Below are positions 17,464-26,529 of a stretch of DNA of 64,000 bases, one piece after another (the first letter of the stretch is position 1; every line of letters begins with the position of its first letter). Source of the DNA: Chloroflexota bacterium. Its GTDB lineage: Bacteria > Chloroflexota > Anaerolineae > Promineifilales > Promineifilaceae. The stretch spans positions 1-64,000 of the forward strand of contig JABFFZ010000021.1 in NCBI GenBank assembly GCA_013112725.1, written 5' to 3'. The notes beneath the pieces were generated by a model that was given only the letters and a program-made list of their open reading frames with translations, made no database searches and was not told the origin of the DNA. A program made the translations under genes and the position numbers.

Positions 17464-18400
17464 ACCGATTTTCCACCGGCACCGCCACCGTGTTCACCAC
17501 ATCGTGGATGATGTCGGCGGGTTGGCGGCCGCGCAGGCGGGTTTGTGGGTTGACGACCAGGCGGTGGGTGAGGACATAAGGTGCTAATTGTTTGACATCA
17601 TCGGGAATGACGAAGTCACGGCCGTGAATGGCCGCCCGCGCTTTGCTGGTGTGGTACAGCGCCATGGTGGCGCGCGGGCTGGCCCCCAGGTCTATATCTT
17701 CGTGGCTGCGTGTGGTTCGGCAGATGTTGACCACGTACTGGCGCACGCTTTCTTCCACGCGCACCGCCCGCACCTCTGTTTGCATCGCCATGACCTCTTC
17801 TGGCTCCACCACTTTTTCCAGCGAGTCCAGTGGGTCTTGCTGCTCAAAACGCAGCAGCAGGTCATTTTCTTCGCGGGCTGAGGGGTAGCCGATGGCAATT
17901 TTCATCAAGAAGCGATCAAGCTGCGCTTCGGGCAGGGGAAAGGTGCCTTCCAGTTCGATGGGATTTTGCGTGGCCAGAACGAGAAACGGCCGTGGCAGCG
18001 CATGGGTAGCAATATCCACCGTCACCTGCCGCTCCTGCATCGCTTCCAGCAGCGCCGATTGGGTGCGCGGCGTGGCCCGGTTGATCTCATCTGCCAGCAA
18101 AATCTGGGCAAAAATGGGGCCGGGCCGGAATTCAAAAAGCTGCTCTTTCTGGTTGTAAAAGTAGATGCCGGTCACATCAGAAGGCAGCAGGTCGGGCGTA
18201 AACTGGACGCGGTGAAAGGTGCAGCCCAGCGAGGCGGCAATCGTTTTGGCCAGCGTTGTCTTGCCCGTGCCGGGCACATCTTCCAACAGCAGATGGCCGT
18301 TGGTGAGCATGGCAATCAGGGCCAGGTCAATCACTTCGTCTTTACCGACGATCACTTTTTGGATATTTTGGCGTAAGCGGGTAGCAATTTCAGCAATCAT
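17462..18400 (-). CDS. MoxR-family AAA+ ATPase
   Basis: This 312-aa protein has Walker A LLEDVPGTGKTTLAK, Walker B LLADEINRATPRTQSALLEAM, sensor I LATQNPIELEGTFPLPEAQ and the arginine-containing LDRF. MoxR ATPases remodel client proteins, typically delivering cofactors together with vWA proteins. It is the first gene of the leftward MoxR-DUF58-DUF4129 cluster and its stop falls in the palindromic spacer between it and DUF58. Confidence 0.95.
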   Translation of the reverse strand: MIAEIATRLRQNIQKVIVGKDEVIDLALIAMLTNGHLLLEDVPGTGKTTLAKTIAASLGCTFHRVQFTPDLLPSDVTGIYFYNQKEQLFEFRPGPIFAQILLADEINRATPRTQSALLEAMQERQVTVDIATHALPRPFLVLATQNPIELEGTFPLPEAQLDRFLMKIAIGYPSAREENDLLLRFEQQDPLDSLEKVVEPEEVMAMQTEVRAVRVEESVRQYVVNICRTTRSHEDIDLGASPRATMALYHTSKARAAIHGRDFVIPDDVKQLAPYVLTHRLVVNPQTRLRGRQPADIIHDVVNTVAVPVENR

Positions 18401-18502
18401 AGTTTTTTTGTGTTCGGTTTCAGGTTTCAGGTGTCCGGTATAAAGTGTCAGGTGGTGTGTTTTGTTGTACGTTTGTGGCGCTCAATGTTATGAATCAGTG
18501 GT

Positions 18503-18551
18503 CTCACGCATCACGGATTACCGATAACCAATTACGGATTACCGATTACTT
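18503..18551. repeat. Tandem-word spacer (word GGATTACC)
   Basis: It contains repeated GGATTACC/GATTAC words (CACGGATTACCGATAACC, then ACGGATTACCGATTAC). It encodes the last residues (VIGNP) and stop of the downstream-reading J-like gene on the minus strand. Confidence 0.75.
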
Positions 18552-19359
18552 CTCCCAACCGGGCCACGGCCGTTTCCAATTCCCCAATCTCGGCGCGGCG
18601 GCGTTGGATGAGGGCGGTCAGGTCATCGCGCACTTCTTCCCACCAGACACGGCCGTCCGCTTCCAATTGTCCCGCTTTGCGCCAGAGACGGGTGGTGTTT
18701 TCCTGTTGTAAGGCGGCCAACTGCTGCCGGGCGCGCCGTTTGCGCCGTTGCAGCTTCAAAATTTGCTCGCGTAGGCGGCGCAGTTCGCTGCCGTCCAATG
18801 TCGCCAGTTCGCGCACGGCCGTGGGGTCCAGTTCATCGGCCAGGTCACGCAAGGCGGCCACGTCCTGCTGCTGGTAGGCCACATTGACGGCCGACATCAT
18901 GGCCGTCATGTAGGCGCGTTCGATGCCGTTGGCGGCCCGGTCGGGGTGAAAACGGCGTGCCAGCTCGCGGTAGAGCCGCTTTTCGGCGGCGCGGTCGCGG
19001 GGGCTGCCCAGGTCGGGCAGGTCGGCGTCGGCGGGCAGGTCATCGTGCAGGGGGATGTCGTCACGGCCGTGCCAAAAAGGATCATCTGGATCATACGGGA
19101 TGCCAAACTCCTCGGCTTGTTGCAGCAGTTGCAGCCGCGTCCATAGCGCCTGTTTACGGGCGCGCAGTTCCAGGTAATCATCCACCAGATGGCCGATTTT
19201 CAGGCGGCACTGCATCCGAAAGGCATTGACCGCCGCCTGTGCCTGGGACAGTTCGGCTTCGGCGGCCAACAATTCCGCCTGAGCGTTTTCCCATTCCATC
19301 TGCAACCGGTGGCGTTGTTCGTGGCTGGTGGCGGCTTTTTGTAGGGCCAGTTCGGTCAT
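18532..19359 (-). CDS. J-domain-like coiled-coil protein
   Basis: This 275-aa, mostly helical protein has a long N-terminal coiled coil (residues 10-85), then KRLYRELARRFHPDRA (about 128-143), which matches helix II and the HPD loop of DnaJ domains, and a second Arg/Gln-rich coiled coil (190-265). J domains stimulate DnaK/Hsp70 ATPase activity. Helices III/IV are degenerate and no Gly/Phe or zinc domain is present, so it is a specialised J-like protein. The last five residues come from the spacer repeat. Confidence 0.72.
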   Translation of the reverse strand: MTELALQKAATSHEQRHRLQMEWENAQAELLAAEAELSQAQAAVNAFRMQCRLKIGHLVDDYLELRARKQALWTRLQLLQQAEEFGIPYDPDDPFWHGRDDIPLHDDLPADADLPDLGSPRDRAAEKRLYRELARRFHPDRAANGIERAYMTAMMSAVNVAYQQQDVAALRDLADELDPTAVRELATLDGSELRRLREQILKLQRRKRRARQQLAALQQENTTRLWRKAGQLEADGRVWWEEVRDDLTALIQRRRAEIGELETAVARLGEVIGNP

Positions 19360-19391
19360 GGCGGGGAAGTATAAGGGAAGACGGCCGTTTC

Positions 19392-19497
19392 GTCACCCGA
19401 CGTCCGTCATCCGTCATTCGTAATCCGACTACGGGTGACGGGTGACGAGTGACGAGTGACGGGTGACGCATCACGGGTCACTCGTCACTCGTCACGG
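19392..19497. repeat. Tandem-word inverted spacer (word GTGACGG/GTGACGA)
   Basis: Five 7-nt units of GGTGACG/AGTGACG are followed by complementary CGTCACT units. The final RDE and TGA stop of the ADP-ribosylglycohydrolase are encoded by the word. A related CCGTCAT/CCGTAAT stretch precedes it. Confidence 0.85.
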
Positions 19498-20393
19498 CTC
19501 AAGGCCAACAACTGCAAAGCCAGCGCCTCGATCTCGCTGCGCATAGCCAGTTTGTCTAACCAGGTAGAGGGTATCCTCGACTGACCATAAAACGCGCCTG
19601 CTAGTTGGCCACAGACGGCGGCGGTGGTGTCGGCGTCGTCACCCAGGTTAGCGGCCATGAGTACGGCCGTGTCAAACGCATCGGTCTGGACAAAACAAAA
19701 CAGCGCCGCTTCCAAAGAATCCACCACGTACCCGGAGCCGCGAATTTGCGCCGCCGTTTTGTGCTGGTAGTCGCCATCGGCGATGGCCTGAATTTTAGGC
19801 AGGGTGGGCTGGTAGAGCGCCTGGCGCAGGATGCTTTCTTTGCTGCTGCCGTTAAGGGCCAGATGGAGCATGACGCCAAAGAGACGGCACGCTTCAATAC
19901 ATTCCGCTGCGCCGTGGGTGGTGCGGGAACTTTCGGCGGCGTAGTGGAGTACGGCCGTGACATCCGGGCTGTAAGCCATAGGGATGGGGGCCAGCCGCAT
20001 AATGGAACCATTCCCGGCGCTGTACGGGTCGGTGGAACCGCTAAAGGGGTTGCCATCGCGTGCAAAGGTGTGTAGTGCATTACGCACGGTGATACCAATG
20101 TCAAAGCAACGGCCGTTGCTGCTCATGTAACCGTGATTCATCCAGTCACAGTACCGCTGCATCTGGTCGGCAGCGTCAAAGCCTCGGCAATGCACCAGGC
20201 TGTGCGCCAGGCACAGCGCCATCGAGGTGTCGTCCGTCCACTGACCTGCTTCCAACCCAAACGGCCCGCCGCCCACCATATCCGTCAGCGGCGCAAACGA
20301 TCCGCGCGGCTTAAACTCCACCGTCGTGCCCACCGCATCGCCGACGGCCAACCCCAACAAACAACCGGCATATTTGTCTTGTAAAAATAGCAT
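19485..20393 (-). CDS. ADP-ribosylglycohydrolase family protein
   Basis: This 302-aa protein is of the DraG/ARH fold. Metal-coordinating motifs are present: GLAVGDAVGTTVEF at the N-terminus, GQWTDDTSMALCLA (two Asp ligands) and NLGDDADTTAAVCGQLAGA near the C-terminus. NGSIMRLAPIPM is a further family signature. These enzymes remove ADP-ribose from proteins or small molecules. No ADP-ribosyltransferase is adjacent. A tiny gene ending at 20398 lies just upstream on the same strand. Confidence 0.93.
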   Translation of the reverse strand: MLFLQDKYAGCLLGLAVGDAVGTTVEFKPRGSFAPLTDMVGGGPFGLEAGQWTDDTSMALCLAHSLVHCRGFDAADQMQRYCDWMNHGYMSSNGRCFDIGITVRNALHTFARDGNPFSGSTDPYSAGNGSIMRLAPIPMAYSPDVTAVLHYAAESSRTTHGAAECIEACRLFGVMLHLALNGSSKESILRQALYQPTLPKIQAIADGDYQHKTAAQIRGSGYVVDSLEAALFCFVQTDAFDTAVLMAANLGDDADTTAAVCGQLAGAFYGQSRIPSTWLDKLAMRSEIEALALQLLALSRDE

Positions 20394-20397
20394 CGTC

Positions 20398-20676
20398 TCA
20401 CTGCCTGGATAGCATACGCTGTAAAAGCATTTGCATCAAATGTTCGTCACTTATGCCAGGGAAGTTTTCGATAATGGCGGTATACGCATCCATCGTAATG
20501 ATTATAGCTACAGCAACTTCAAAGGTTGCCTGCTCCTCTTTGAGAGGGTAACCGTTCAGTTCCTCTAGAGACTTGACAAGTTTTTGTGCCTGAATAGCGG
20601 CAACCGCCTCTGGTAATAAACTTGTCAAGTCTGAACGCGCTGTTACGTTTGATCTGATTTCAGCGGTAAAAGTCAA
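20398..20676 (-). CDS. Hypothetical protein containing palindromic-element sequence
   Basis: The C-terminal 45 residues (KEEQATFEVAVAIIITMDAY to MLLQRMLSRQ) look like real protein. The middle (SDLTSLLPEAVAAIQAQKLV) is the in-frame translation of the 95-bp palindromic element found at two other loci. No convincing start is visible: a TTG at 20676 is possible, and the upstream frame overlaps the lipoprotein gene. It may be the 3' part of a gene whose start was lost, or a protein that has absorbed the element. The stop lies 4 bases from the ADP-ribosylglycohydrolase start. Confidence 0.4.
   Translation of the reverse strand: MTFTAEIRSNVTARSDLTSLLPEAVAAIQAQKLVKSLEELNGYPLKEEQATFEVAVAIIITMDAYTAIIENFPGISDEHLMQMLLQRMLSRQ
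20548..20646. mobile_element. Palindromic element, copy A
   Basis: It starts GTAACCGTTCAG and ends CTGAACGC followed by a 4-base insertion and TTAC; internal arms are GACTTGACAAGTTT and AAACTTGTCAAGTC. It is close to identical with the copies at 35953-36047 and 55879-55973, with the same orientation in the window. No target duplication is visible here. Confidence 0.85.
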
Positions 20677-21169
20677 TCCAATTGATGTGAAAGCTATCCG
20701 GGTCTTGGGTGTGGAAGTCGGGGGGCAGGGTGACTTCAATTGTGCCGTTTTCCAGCGGAATTTGCCCGGCGCTGCCATCTTCATTTTTCAGGGAAACGTT
20801 CATCCAGTGGGGGCTGCTGCTGTCAATGGGCGCGTCGTTAACGCTCTGGCGAATCTGGCTGTCTGTGCTGCTGATGTTGACGGCCGTAGTCGTCTCTCCA
20901 TACGTCAGCGTCATCTCTTCCAACCCGCTCAGGTGGAAACGCAATCTCATAGTCCGCCGCCACTCACCGGACGACAACTGCACATTCGCGCCACCGATGC
21001 CGCTGGGGCTGGTGATGTCGAAAACGGCCGTGTCCCCTGCCAGCCGCATCACCACTTTTGTCTGCACCCCTTCGGTGGTAATCACCGTTAAAGATGGCAG
21101 CGGCGGCGTTTGCGGCTGGCAGCTAACCATGAGGAACGTGATCAATAAAGATAATCCAAGACGAATCAT
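20660..21169 (-). CDS. Small lipoprotein, function unknown
   Basis: This 169-aa protein has a lipoprotein signal peptide (LGLSLLITFLMVSC, lipobox VSC with Cys at 17). The mature part is beta-rich with DITSPSGIGGANVQ and a terminal TLPPDFHTQDPDSFHINWID. An AGGAGAT ribosome site precedes the ATG. No family is recognised. It is probably anchored on the outer face of the membrane. Confidence 0.75.
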   Translation of the reverse strand: MIRLGLSLLITFLMVSCQPQTPPLPSLTVITTEGVQTKVVMRLAGDTAVFDITSPSGIGGANVQLSSGEWRRTMRLRFHLSGLEEMTLTYGETTTAVNISSTDSQIRQSVNDAPIDSSSPHWMNVSLKNEDGSAGQIPLENGTIEVTLPPDFHTQDPDSFHINWIDFYR

Positions 21170-21366
21170 AAATCTCCTGGTGAAGATGGACCCATCTCCA
21201 AGATGGAACCAATCTCAAAACCGCTTGCTTACAAGATTATTATAGTTCGCCAAAACCAGTAAAAGATCCGCTACTTTAGCATGTCTACATGCAAAATTCA
21301 CAATCTTTTGTGGCGGCTGGTTTATAATAGCCAATCATTACCGCTGAAACAAACCTTATGCCATAA

Positions 21367-21422
21367 TCCGTGACCCGTATACCGTTGTCCGATGACGGAT
21401 TACGGATAACGGATAACGGATG
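21367..21422. repeat. Tandem-word spacer (word GGATAAC/GGATGAC)
   Basis: CCGTGACCCGTATACCGTTG is followed by repeated GGATTAC/GGATAAC units. The cyclase ATG at 21420 is part of the last word (GGATGAC). Confidence 0.75.
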
Positions 21423-23270
21423 ACAAAACGAATGCCCACCAAAGAACTCTACTATAAATGGGAATGGAATTTACAGGCTGAACCACAGGCCATCTGGCCC
21501 TTTTTCGCTGATACCAACCGGGTGAACCGGGACACCGGTCTGTTTCCGCTGGCGCAGCTAGACCGGCAGAAAGGCGAACGGCTGCCCGGCGGGCAGCGGC
21601 GCTTGCGTTACCATCTGCCCGTGCCTTACCTGTATCTGGATTATGAAGAAGAGCCGTTTGAATGGATTTTCCCACACCGCTACGGCGTGGTGCGCCATTT
21701 TCATAATAAGCTGGTTTCCACCTTTCGCGTCAGCGCGGAGATGAATCCCCGGCCCGGCGGCGGCACTCACCTGGTTTATGAGTCGTGGATTCAGCCGCGC
21801 AATGTGTTGGGGGCGTGGGGCACGGCCGTAGCCATTGGCAAAATTGCGCCGCGCCGTTTTGATAAGGCCATTCGCGCCTATGACCGGCTGGCCGTGGCTG
21901 CGGCCTTGCCCGTGTTTGCAAAGACGGCGCAGTTGGCGGCGGGTGGCTCTGAACGGCTGGCGCAAATGCAGGCGGCGCTGGCGGCCCGGGGCATGGAACC
22001 AGACCTGGTGGCGCGGCTGGCGAAATTGATCCAGTGGGGAGATGAGTTTACGCTTTCCCGGCTACGGCCGTACCAGTTTGCCGACCTCTGGAGCGCAGAA
22101 CGTAAAAAAGTGTTGGAACTCTTTTTAGAAGCCACCCGCATCGGCCTGCTTGATTTTCAATGGGAAGTGCTTTGCCCCATGTGCCGGGGGGCGGAAGACC
22201 GTGTCAGCGCCCACCTATCGGACGTGCATACCGAGGCGCATTGCTTCACCTGTAACATTGATTTTCGGGCTAATTTTGAAAACGCGGTGGAACTGACCTT
22301 TACCCCCAACCCGGCCATCCGCGATGTGCCCGGGCTGGATTTCTGTGTGGCCGGGCCAGAGGTGACGCCGCATATTGTGATGCAGCAAACCTTACCGCCC
22401 GATCACCATCGCCTGGTGATGCCGCTGTTGGAACCGGGGCGGTACCGCCTGCGCACCATGGCCCAGCCGGGCGGCCAATATCTGCGGGTGGTTGACAACG
22501 GCCGTGACCAGATCCCCATTGTCCTGGACGGCCGTGGCTGGCCCACTGACGAACTTCCCCTGGCCCCCATGCCCCGCTTAGAACTGGCAAACCGGACGCC
22601 AGAAGCCCAAACGGTGATTTTGGAACGCACCACCTGGAGCGACCAGGCCACCACCGCCGCCGAGGTGTTCGCCTTACAGCGTTTCCGCGATCTGTTCGCC
22701 AACGAAGCCCTGCGTCCCGGCGAACAGATTGGCGTGGGCAGCCTGACAGTGCTGTTCACCGACCTGGTAGATTCCACCCGCATGTACCGCGAAATTGGCG
22801 ACGCGCCCGCATTTGGCCTGGTGATGAATCACTTTGACGTACTGCGGGCGGCCATTGATGCGGAGCAGGGCGCTATTGTCAAGACCATTGGCGACGCGGT
22901 GATGGCCGTTTTTCGGCGGCCCATTGCCGCTCTACGCGCCATGCAGACGGCCCAGGCGCAGTTATCGAATCCGCCAGAGGGGTTACGGCCGTTGCAGCTC
23001 AAAGCCGCCGCCCATACCGGCCATTCTATTGCCGTCACCCTCAACGAACGCCTTGACTATTTTGGCACCACCATCAATATCGCCTCCCGCCTGGAAAAAT
23101 TCGCCCGCGCCAATGAAATCATCATTTCCGATAACCTGTACCACGACCCCGAAGTGCAGGCGTATTTACAGAACGCGGGCAGCGCCCTGGCAATTGAAGA
23201 ATTTGACGAGATGCTCAAAGGGTTTGATAATGAAAACTTCCACCTCTGGCGTATAACGGCTAGAGTTTGA
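21420..23270 (+). CDS. Class III adenylate/guanylate cyclase with N-terminal DUF5939-like domain
   Basis: This 616-aa cytosolic protein has three parts. Residues 1-170 resemble an SRPBCC/MxaD-like fold. Residues 235-270 hold a zinc-ribbon-like segment (CPMCRG and CFTCN), within a DUF5939-type region reaching about 430. Residues 435-610 are a class III cyclase: LFTDLVDSTRMY (metal Asp), KTIGDAVMAVF (second metal Asp) and YFGTTINIASRLEK (transition-state Asn/Arg). It makes cyclic AMP or GMP; specificity cannot be read safely. The first ATG lies in the spacer repeat, and the ATG at 21432 is an alternative. Confidence 0.9.
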   Translation: MTKRMPTKELYYKWEWNLQAEPQAIWPFFADTNRVNRDTGLFPLAQLDRQKGERLPGGQRRLRYHLPVPYLYLDYEEEPFEWIFPHRYGVVRHFHNKLVSTFRVSAEMNPRPGGGTHLVYESWIQPRNVLGAWGTAVAIGKIAPRRFDKAIRAYDRLAVAAALPVFAKTAQLAAGGSERLAQMQAALAARGMEPDLVARLAKLIQWGDEFTLSRLRPYQFADLWSAERKKVLELFLEATRIGLLDFQWEVLCPMCRGAEDRVSAHLSDVHTEAHCFTCNIDFRANFENAVELTFTPNPAIRDVPGLDFCVAGPEVTPHIVMQQTLPPDHHRLVMPLLEPGRYRLRTMAQPGGQYLRVVDNGRDQIPIVLDGRGWPTDELPLAPMPRLELANRTPEAQTVILERTTWSDQATTAAEVFALQRFRDLFANEALRPGEQIGVGSLTVLFTDLVDSTRMYREIGDAPAFGLVMNHFDVLRAAIDAEQGAIVKTIGDAVMAVFRRPIAALRAMQTAQAQLSNPPEGLRPLQLKAAAHTGHSIAVTLNERLDYFGTTINIASRLEKFARANEIIISDNLYHDPEVQAYLQNAGSALAIEEFDEMLKGFDNENFHLWRITARV

Positions 23271-23307
23271 TTGTTTTGGGTCTTCAGGAATTCAGGGGGT
23301 TGACAAC

Positions 23308-23370
23308 CCGTGAAATGTGAAACGTGACCAGAGAGACATCACGTTTCACGCCTCACGTTTCACGCCAAAC
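23308..23370. repeat. Tandem-word inverted spacer (word GTGAAAC/CACGTTT)
   Basis: GTGAAATGTGAAACGTGA is mirrored by CACGTTTCACGCCTCACG and another CGTTTCACG. It sits between the cyclase and the ATP-grasp-like gene. Confidence 0.8.
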
Positions 23371-23407
23371 CCCACGAAATCCCAAAGAGCCATTGTTTTC
23401 AGGACAG

Positions 23408-24490
23408 ATGATGGCGCAAGTATACGGCCGTGTAGCCATTTTGTATCCCGCAACCCAGACCACCGGGCAAAAAGCAAAGGTTGATAACGATCTATTTGCC
23501 GGACTGTTTCGCGCCCTGGCTGATAGCGGGTTACAGGCTGAACCAACCGCCTACCACGATGATTTTTCCGCCGCAGTGCAGGAACAACTCTTACAAGCAG
23601 ATGTTGTTCTGGTGTGGGTAAACCCCATTGAAGCCGGGCGCGACCGAACCACGTTGGACGCCTTGCTGCGCGAAGTGGCCGGCGCCGGTATTTTTGTCAG
23701 CACCCACCCCGACATTATTTTGAAGATGGGCACAAAGGAAGTGTTGTACCAGACCCGCGCTATGGGATGGGGCTGTGACACCCATCTTTACCACACGGCG
23801 GCGCAGATGGACCAGGAACTCCCGTCACGATTGGCTTCCGGGCAGGCGCGGGTATTGAAGCAGTACCGGGGCAACGGCGGGTTGGGCGTCTGGAAAGTGC
23901 AGCTTCTTCCGGGCGACTTCTCCCCGCCAAAGCCTGATACCCTCATTCGCGCCCGCCACGCCCTACGCGGCGCGGTGGAAGAAGAGGTCACCTGGGGAGA
24001 ATTTCTTGGCCACTGCCGGGACTATTTTGTGGGCGACGGCCGTATCATTGACCAGGCGTATCAAGAACGACTGCCCGAAGGCATGATCCGCTGTTATCTG
24101 GTACACGACCGGGTGGCCGGTTTTGGGCATCAGGCGATTAATGCTCTCTTTCCCGCTCCGCCTGGCGCACCGCCAACCGAAGCGCCACAGCCAGGGCCGC
24201 GTTTATATCATCCCCCGACCAAACCAGAGTTTCAGGCGCTAAAGGGCAAGTTGGAGCAGGAATGGGTACCGGCTATGCAAAAGATTTTGGAAATTGAGAC
24301 CGGCAGCCTGCCCATCTTGTGGGATTGTGACTTTTTACTTGGCCCCAAAGATGTGACCGGCGAAGATACGTATGTGCTGTGTGAAATCAACGTCAGCAGC
24401 GTCTCTCCGTTTCCTGAATCGGCCATCCCTTACATTGCGGAGGCGACGGTCGTGCAGAAAACAAACACGATTACGCCTCAACCGGTCTAG
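23408..24490 (+). CDS. Cj0069-like, ATP-grasp-type protein
   Basis: The protein is about 360 aa from the ATG at 23408, which has AGGACAG upstream; an earlier in-frame ATG at 23324 would add residues encoded by the palindromic spacer. It has RVAILYPATQTTGQKAKVDN, then VLKQYRGNGGLGVWKVQ (ATP-grasp lysine and glycine loop), and YVLCEINVSSVSPFPESA (metal-binding acidic and Asn positions). I recognise the Cj0069 family, which has no assigned substrate. An ATP-dependent carboxylate ligase activity is inferred. The neighbouring genes give no clear pathway. Confidence 0.75.
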   Translation: MMAQVYGRVAILYPATQTTGQKAKVDNDLFAGLFRALADSGLQAEPTAYHDDFSAAVQEQLLQADVVLVWVNPIEAGRDRTTLDALLREVAGAGIFVSTHPDIILKMGTKEVLYQTRAMGWGCDTHLYHTAAQMDQELPSRLASGQARVLKQYRGNGGLGVWKVQLLPGDFSPPKPDTLIRARHALRGAVEEEVTWGEFLGHCRDYFVGDGRIIDQAYQERLPEGMIRCYLVHDRVAGFGHQAINALFPAPPGAPPTEAPQPGPRLYHPPTKPEFQALKGKLEQEWVPAMQKILEIETGSLPILWDCDFLLGPKDVTGEDTYVLCEINVSSVSPFPESAIPYIAEATVVQKTNTITPQPV

Positions 24491-24501
24491 CAGGCTGTCG
24501 G

Positions 24502-24603
24502 AAAAGTAGAAATAGATACACGGATGACGCGGATTTAACAGATTTACACTGATTTTCTACTGATTTATCCGTGAGAATCCGTCTAATCCGTTTAATCCGT
24601 GTA
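24502..24603. repeat. Degenerate CGGATTTA/ATCCGT repeat spacer
   Basis: It carries words such as CACGGATGACGCGGATTTAA, GATTTACACTGATTTTCTAC and ATCCGTCTAATCCGTTTAATC, with inward-complementary ends. It lies between the ATP-grasp-like and DinB-like genes and resembles dispersed intergenic repeats known from environmental bacteria. Confidence 0.65.
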
Positions 24604-24651
24604 CCGATCCGGTGTTCTCCAACAAGCTCATAGGCGATGCAGGAGTAAAAG

Positions 24652-25677
24652 ATGTCAGGTGAAATGACAAGTGAGTGGCGAGTGCATTATCTGGCACGAT
24701 TACATGCGGAGCGGGCCGACCTGCTCTGGCAGTTACGCGGCCTGAGCGCAGAGACGGTGAGCAGCGCCGAGGTGATGCCCGGCTGGACAGTGAAAGACAT
24801 CCTGGCGCACATCCCCTATTACGATGCCGCTTATGCCGGGCGCATTCAGATGGCGCTAGACGGCCGTACCGCCGCCATTCCCCCCCTGAATGATGACAGC
24901 GGCCTGGCCAACCGCAACGGCGGGCTGCTGGCCCAAAACCGGCACATCCCCTACGAGCAAGTCATCGCCATGCTGCTGAAGGAGCGCAGTGGCTTCCTGG
25001 CGGCCCTGAATCGTGCGCCGGATGATTTGTTGGCCCGCCGCCTGAAGATGCCCTGGGGCGGGCGCACCAGCATCCAGGTGTGGGCCAACTGGCGCTTTAG
25101 ACATGATGCCGATCACGGCCGTCAACTGGCAGCCTGGCGCGCCACCTTACCCCGCGGAACCTTGCGCCGCGCCACCCCTGTTTACGTGCTGCGGGCGCTG
25201 CTGCACAGCAGCCGTAAGGCGTTTCAGGCGTTATTGCCCCTCATCCCCCAAACAGAATGGAGCACCCGCCCGGTGTGCGGCGTGTGGACAATGAAGGACC
25301 TGCTCGGCCATCTAACGGATTGGGAAAAAGTGGCGGTGGAGGGGTTACGGCCGTTGGCCGCCGGCCAGACCCCCGAATTTGACTACACCATAGACGGATT
25401 TGATACCTTCAACAACCGGAACGCCGCTGCCCGCGCCGGCCAGAGTTGGGACCAGGTATGGGCCGATTATGAATCCACCCGCGCTACCTTGCTCGACCTG
25501 TTGGCGCAGACTCCATCTGCCAACTTGCAGCGTGTGTTTGCCGTGCCCTGGGGCGGTGAATTGCCCGGTTACGTCTGGCTGCTCATCTGGCCGGGACACG
25601 AAATGGAACACGCCATTGACGCGCGGGCGGCGCTGGGGCTGCGCCGCTGGCCACCGCGCTTTGTGAAACATGCCTAG
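24652..25677 (+). CDS. Tandem DinB-superfamily protein
   Basis: This 341-aa protein contains two consecutive DinB/maleylpyruvate-isomerase-like four-helix domains (about 10-165 and 180-335). Each starts with a Leu-rich helix and a VMPGWTVKDILAHIPYYD or VCGVWTMKDLLGHLTDWE segment, where Trp and His are typical of the metal site. Later histidines occur in RHDADHGRQLAAW and PGHEMEHAID. Members are metal-dependent thiol transferases or damage-inducible proteins of unknown chemistry. Duplication in one chain is uncommon but known. Confidence 0.82.
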   Translation: MSGEMTSEWRVHYLARLHAERADLLWQLRGLSAETVSSAEVMPGWTVKDILAHIPYYDAAYAGRIQMALDGRTAAIPPLNDDSGLANRNGGLLAQNRHIPYEQVIAMLLKERSGFLAALNRAPDDLLARRLKMPWGGRTSIQVWANWRFRHDADHGRQLAAWRATLPRGTLRRATPVYVLRALLHSSRKAFQALLPLIPQTEWSTRPVCGVWTMKDLLGHLTDWEKVAVEGLRPLAAGQTPEFDYTIDGFDTFNNRNAAARAGQSWDQVWADYESTRATLLDLLAQTPSANLQRVFAVPWGGELPGYVWLLIWPGHEMEHAIDARAALGLRRWPPRFVKHA

Positions 25678-25686
25678 AGAGCGCAT

Positions 25687-25750
25687 ATCAGGATATTGAG
25701 ATATTGGGATATTGTTCGTTCAATATCCCAATATCCTATTATCCCAATAG
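25687..25750. repeat. Tandem-word inverted spacer (word GGGATATT)
   Basis: GGATATTGAGATATTGGGAT is mirrored by AATATCCCAATATCC. It lies 12 bases before the GNAT start codon. Confidence 0.88.
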
Positions 25751-25761
25751 CAACGACCACA

Positions 25762-26523
25762 ATGGCGCTGTTATCCCCACTCCAATGCCAACAACTGGCC
25801 GAAACATTGCCGGATACGCCGGAGACGGTCATTGCCATTTCGCAGTTGCGGCGGGGGTTGGCGCGGGCGTGGGTGGTGGGGGAGATAACAGAGGGGGGTA
25901 CGGCCGTTTCCCAAACGGCCATCGTCGAAGATACCGGCCAACCGGGTGAACCACTGGTTTTTGGGCATGACGTGGCCCAAATGGCCGGCCTGCTGCGGCA
26001 AATTCCCGGCTGGTTTTGTGTCAATGTCAGCCGTGACAGTGCCCCAGGTCTGGTTCCCTTGATCGAGCAAATGATGGGCTGCCCGGTGCGGCTGCTGGAA
26101 GATGTGTATCACACGCTCACCCAACCCGCACCTGCCGTCACGCATCCCCACGTGCGCCTGTTGACCCCGGCTGATCTGTCGCTGCTAGAAGCCGCCCCGT
26201 TTGAATTGCAAGGGACACAGCCGCGCCGTACCCTGCTGGAAATGGTGGCTGCGGGCGCCGTGGTGGATGGCCAGTTGGTGGCCATTGCCCAAAACTACGC
26301 CCGCACCGACCGGTACGGCGAAATTGGGGTACATACTCTACCCGCTTACCGGCAGCAAGGTTACGCGCTGGCCACTGCTGCCGCCGTTGCCCGGTATATC
26401 CAGTCTTTGGGGTTGACCCCCGTGTGGAGCTGCGGCGCACACAACCAGGCATCTTTGCGCACGGCCGTGCGGCTCGGTTTTGTGGGGGTTTCCCGGCGGG
26501 TGTACCTCATTTTGGATAGATGA
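25762..26523 (+). CDS. GNAT-family acetyltransferase
   Basis: The protein is about 253 aa from the ATG at 25762; an earlier in-frame ATG at 25696 lies in the spacer repeat. The C-terminal half has the acetyl-CoA loop GVHTLPAYRQQGYALATAAA and GAHNQASLRTAVRLGF, typical of GNAT enzymes. The N-terminal half is a divergent second domain, as in the GNAT_acetyltran (PF12746) group. The substrate is unknown. Confidence 0.88.
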   Translation: MALLSPLQCQQLAETLPDTPETVIAISQLRRGLARAWVVGEITEGGTAVSQTAIVEDTGQPGEPLVFGHDVAQMAGLLRQIPGWFCVNVSRDSAPGLVPLIEQMMGCPVRLLEDVYHTLTQPAPAVTHPHVRLLTPADLSLLEAAPFELQGTQPRRTLLEMVAAGAVVDGQLVAIAQNYARTDRYGEIGVHTLPAYRQQGYALATAAAVARYIQSLGLTPVWSCGAHNQASLRTAVRLGFVGVSRRVYLILDR

Positions 26524-26529
26524 TTGGGT

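Noticed and set aside
20660-20784. N-terminal extension of the frame at 20398 to an ATG at 20784
   Set aside because: It overlaps the lipoprotein coding region in another frame and its composition looks like a shadow frame.
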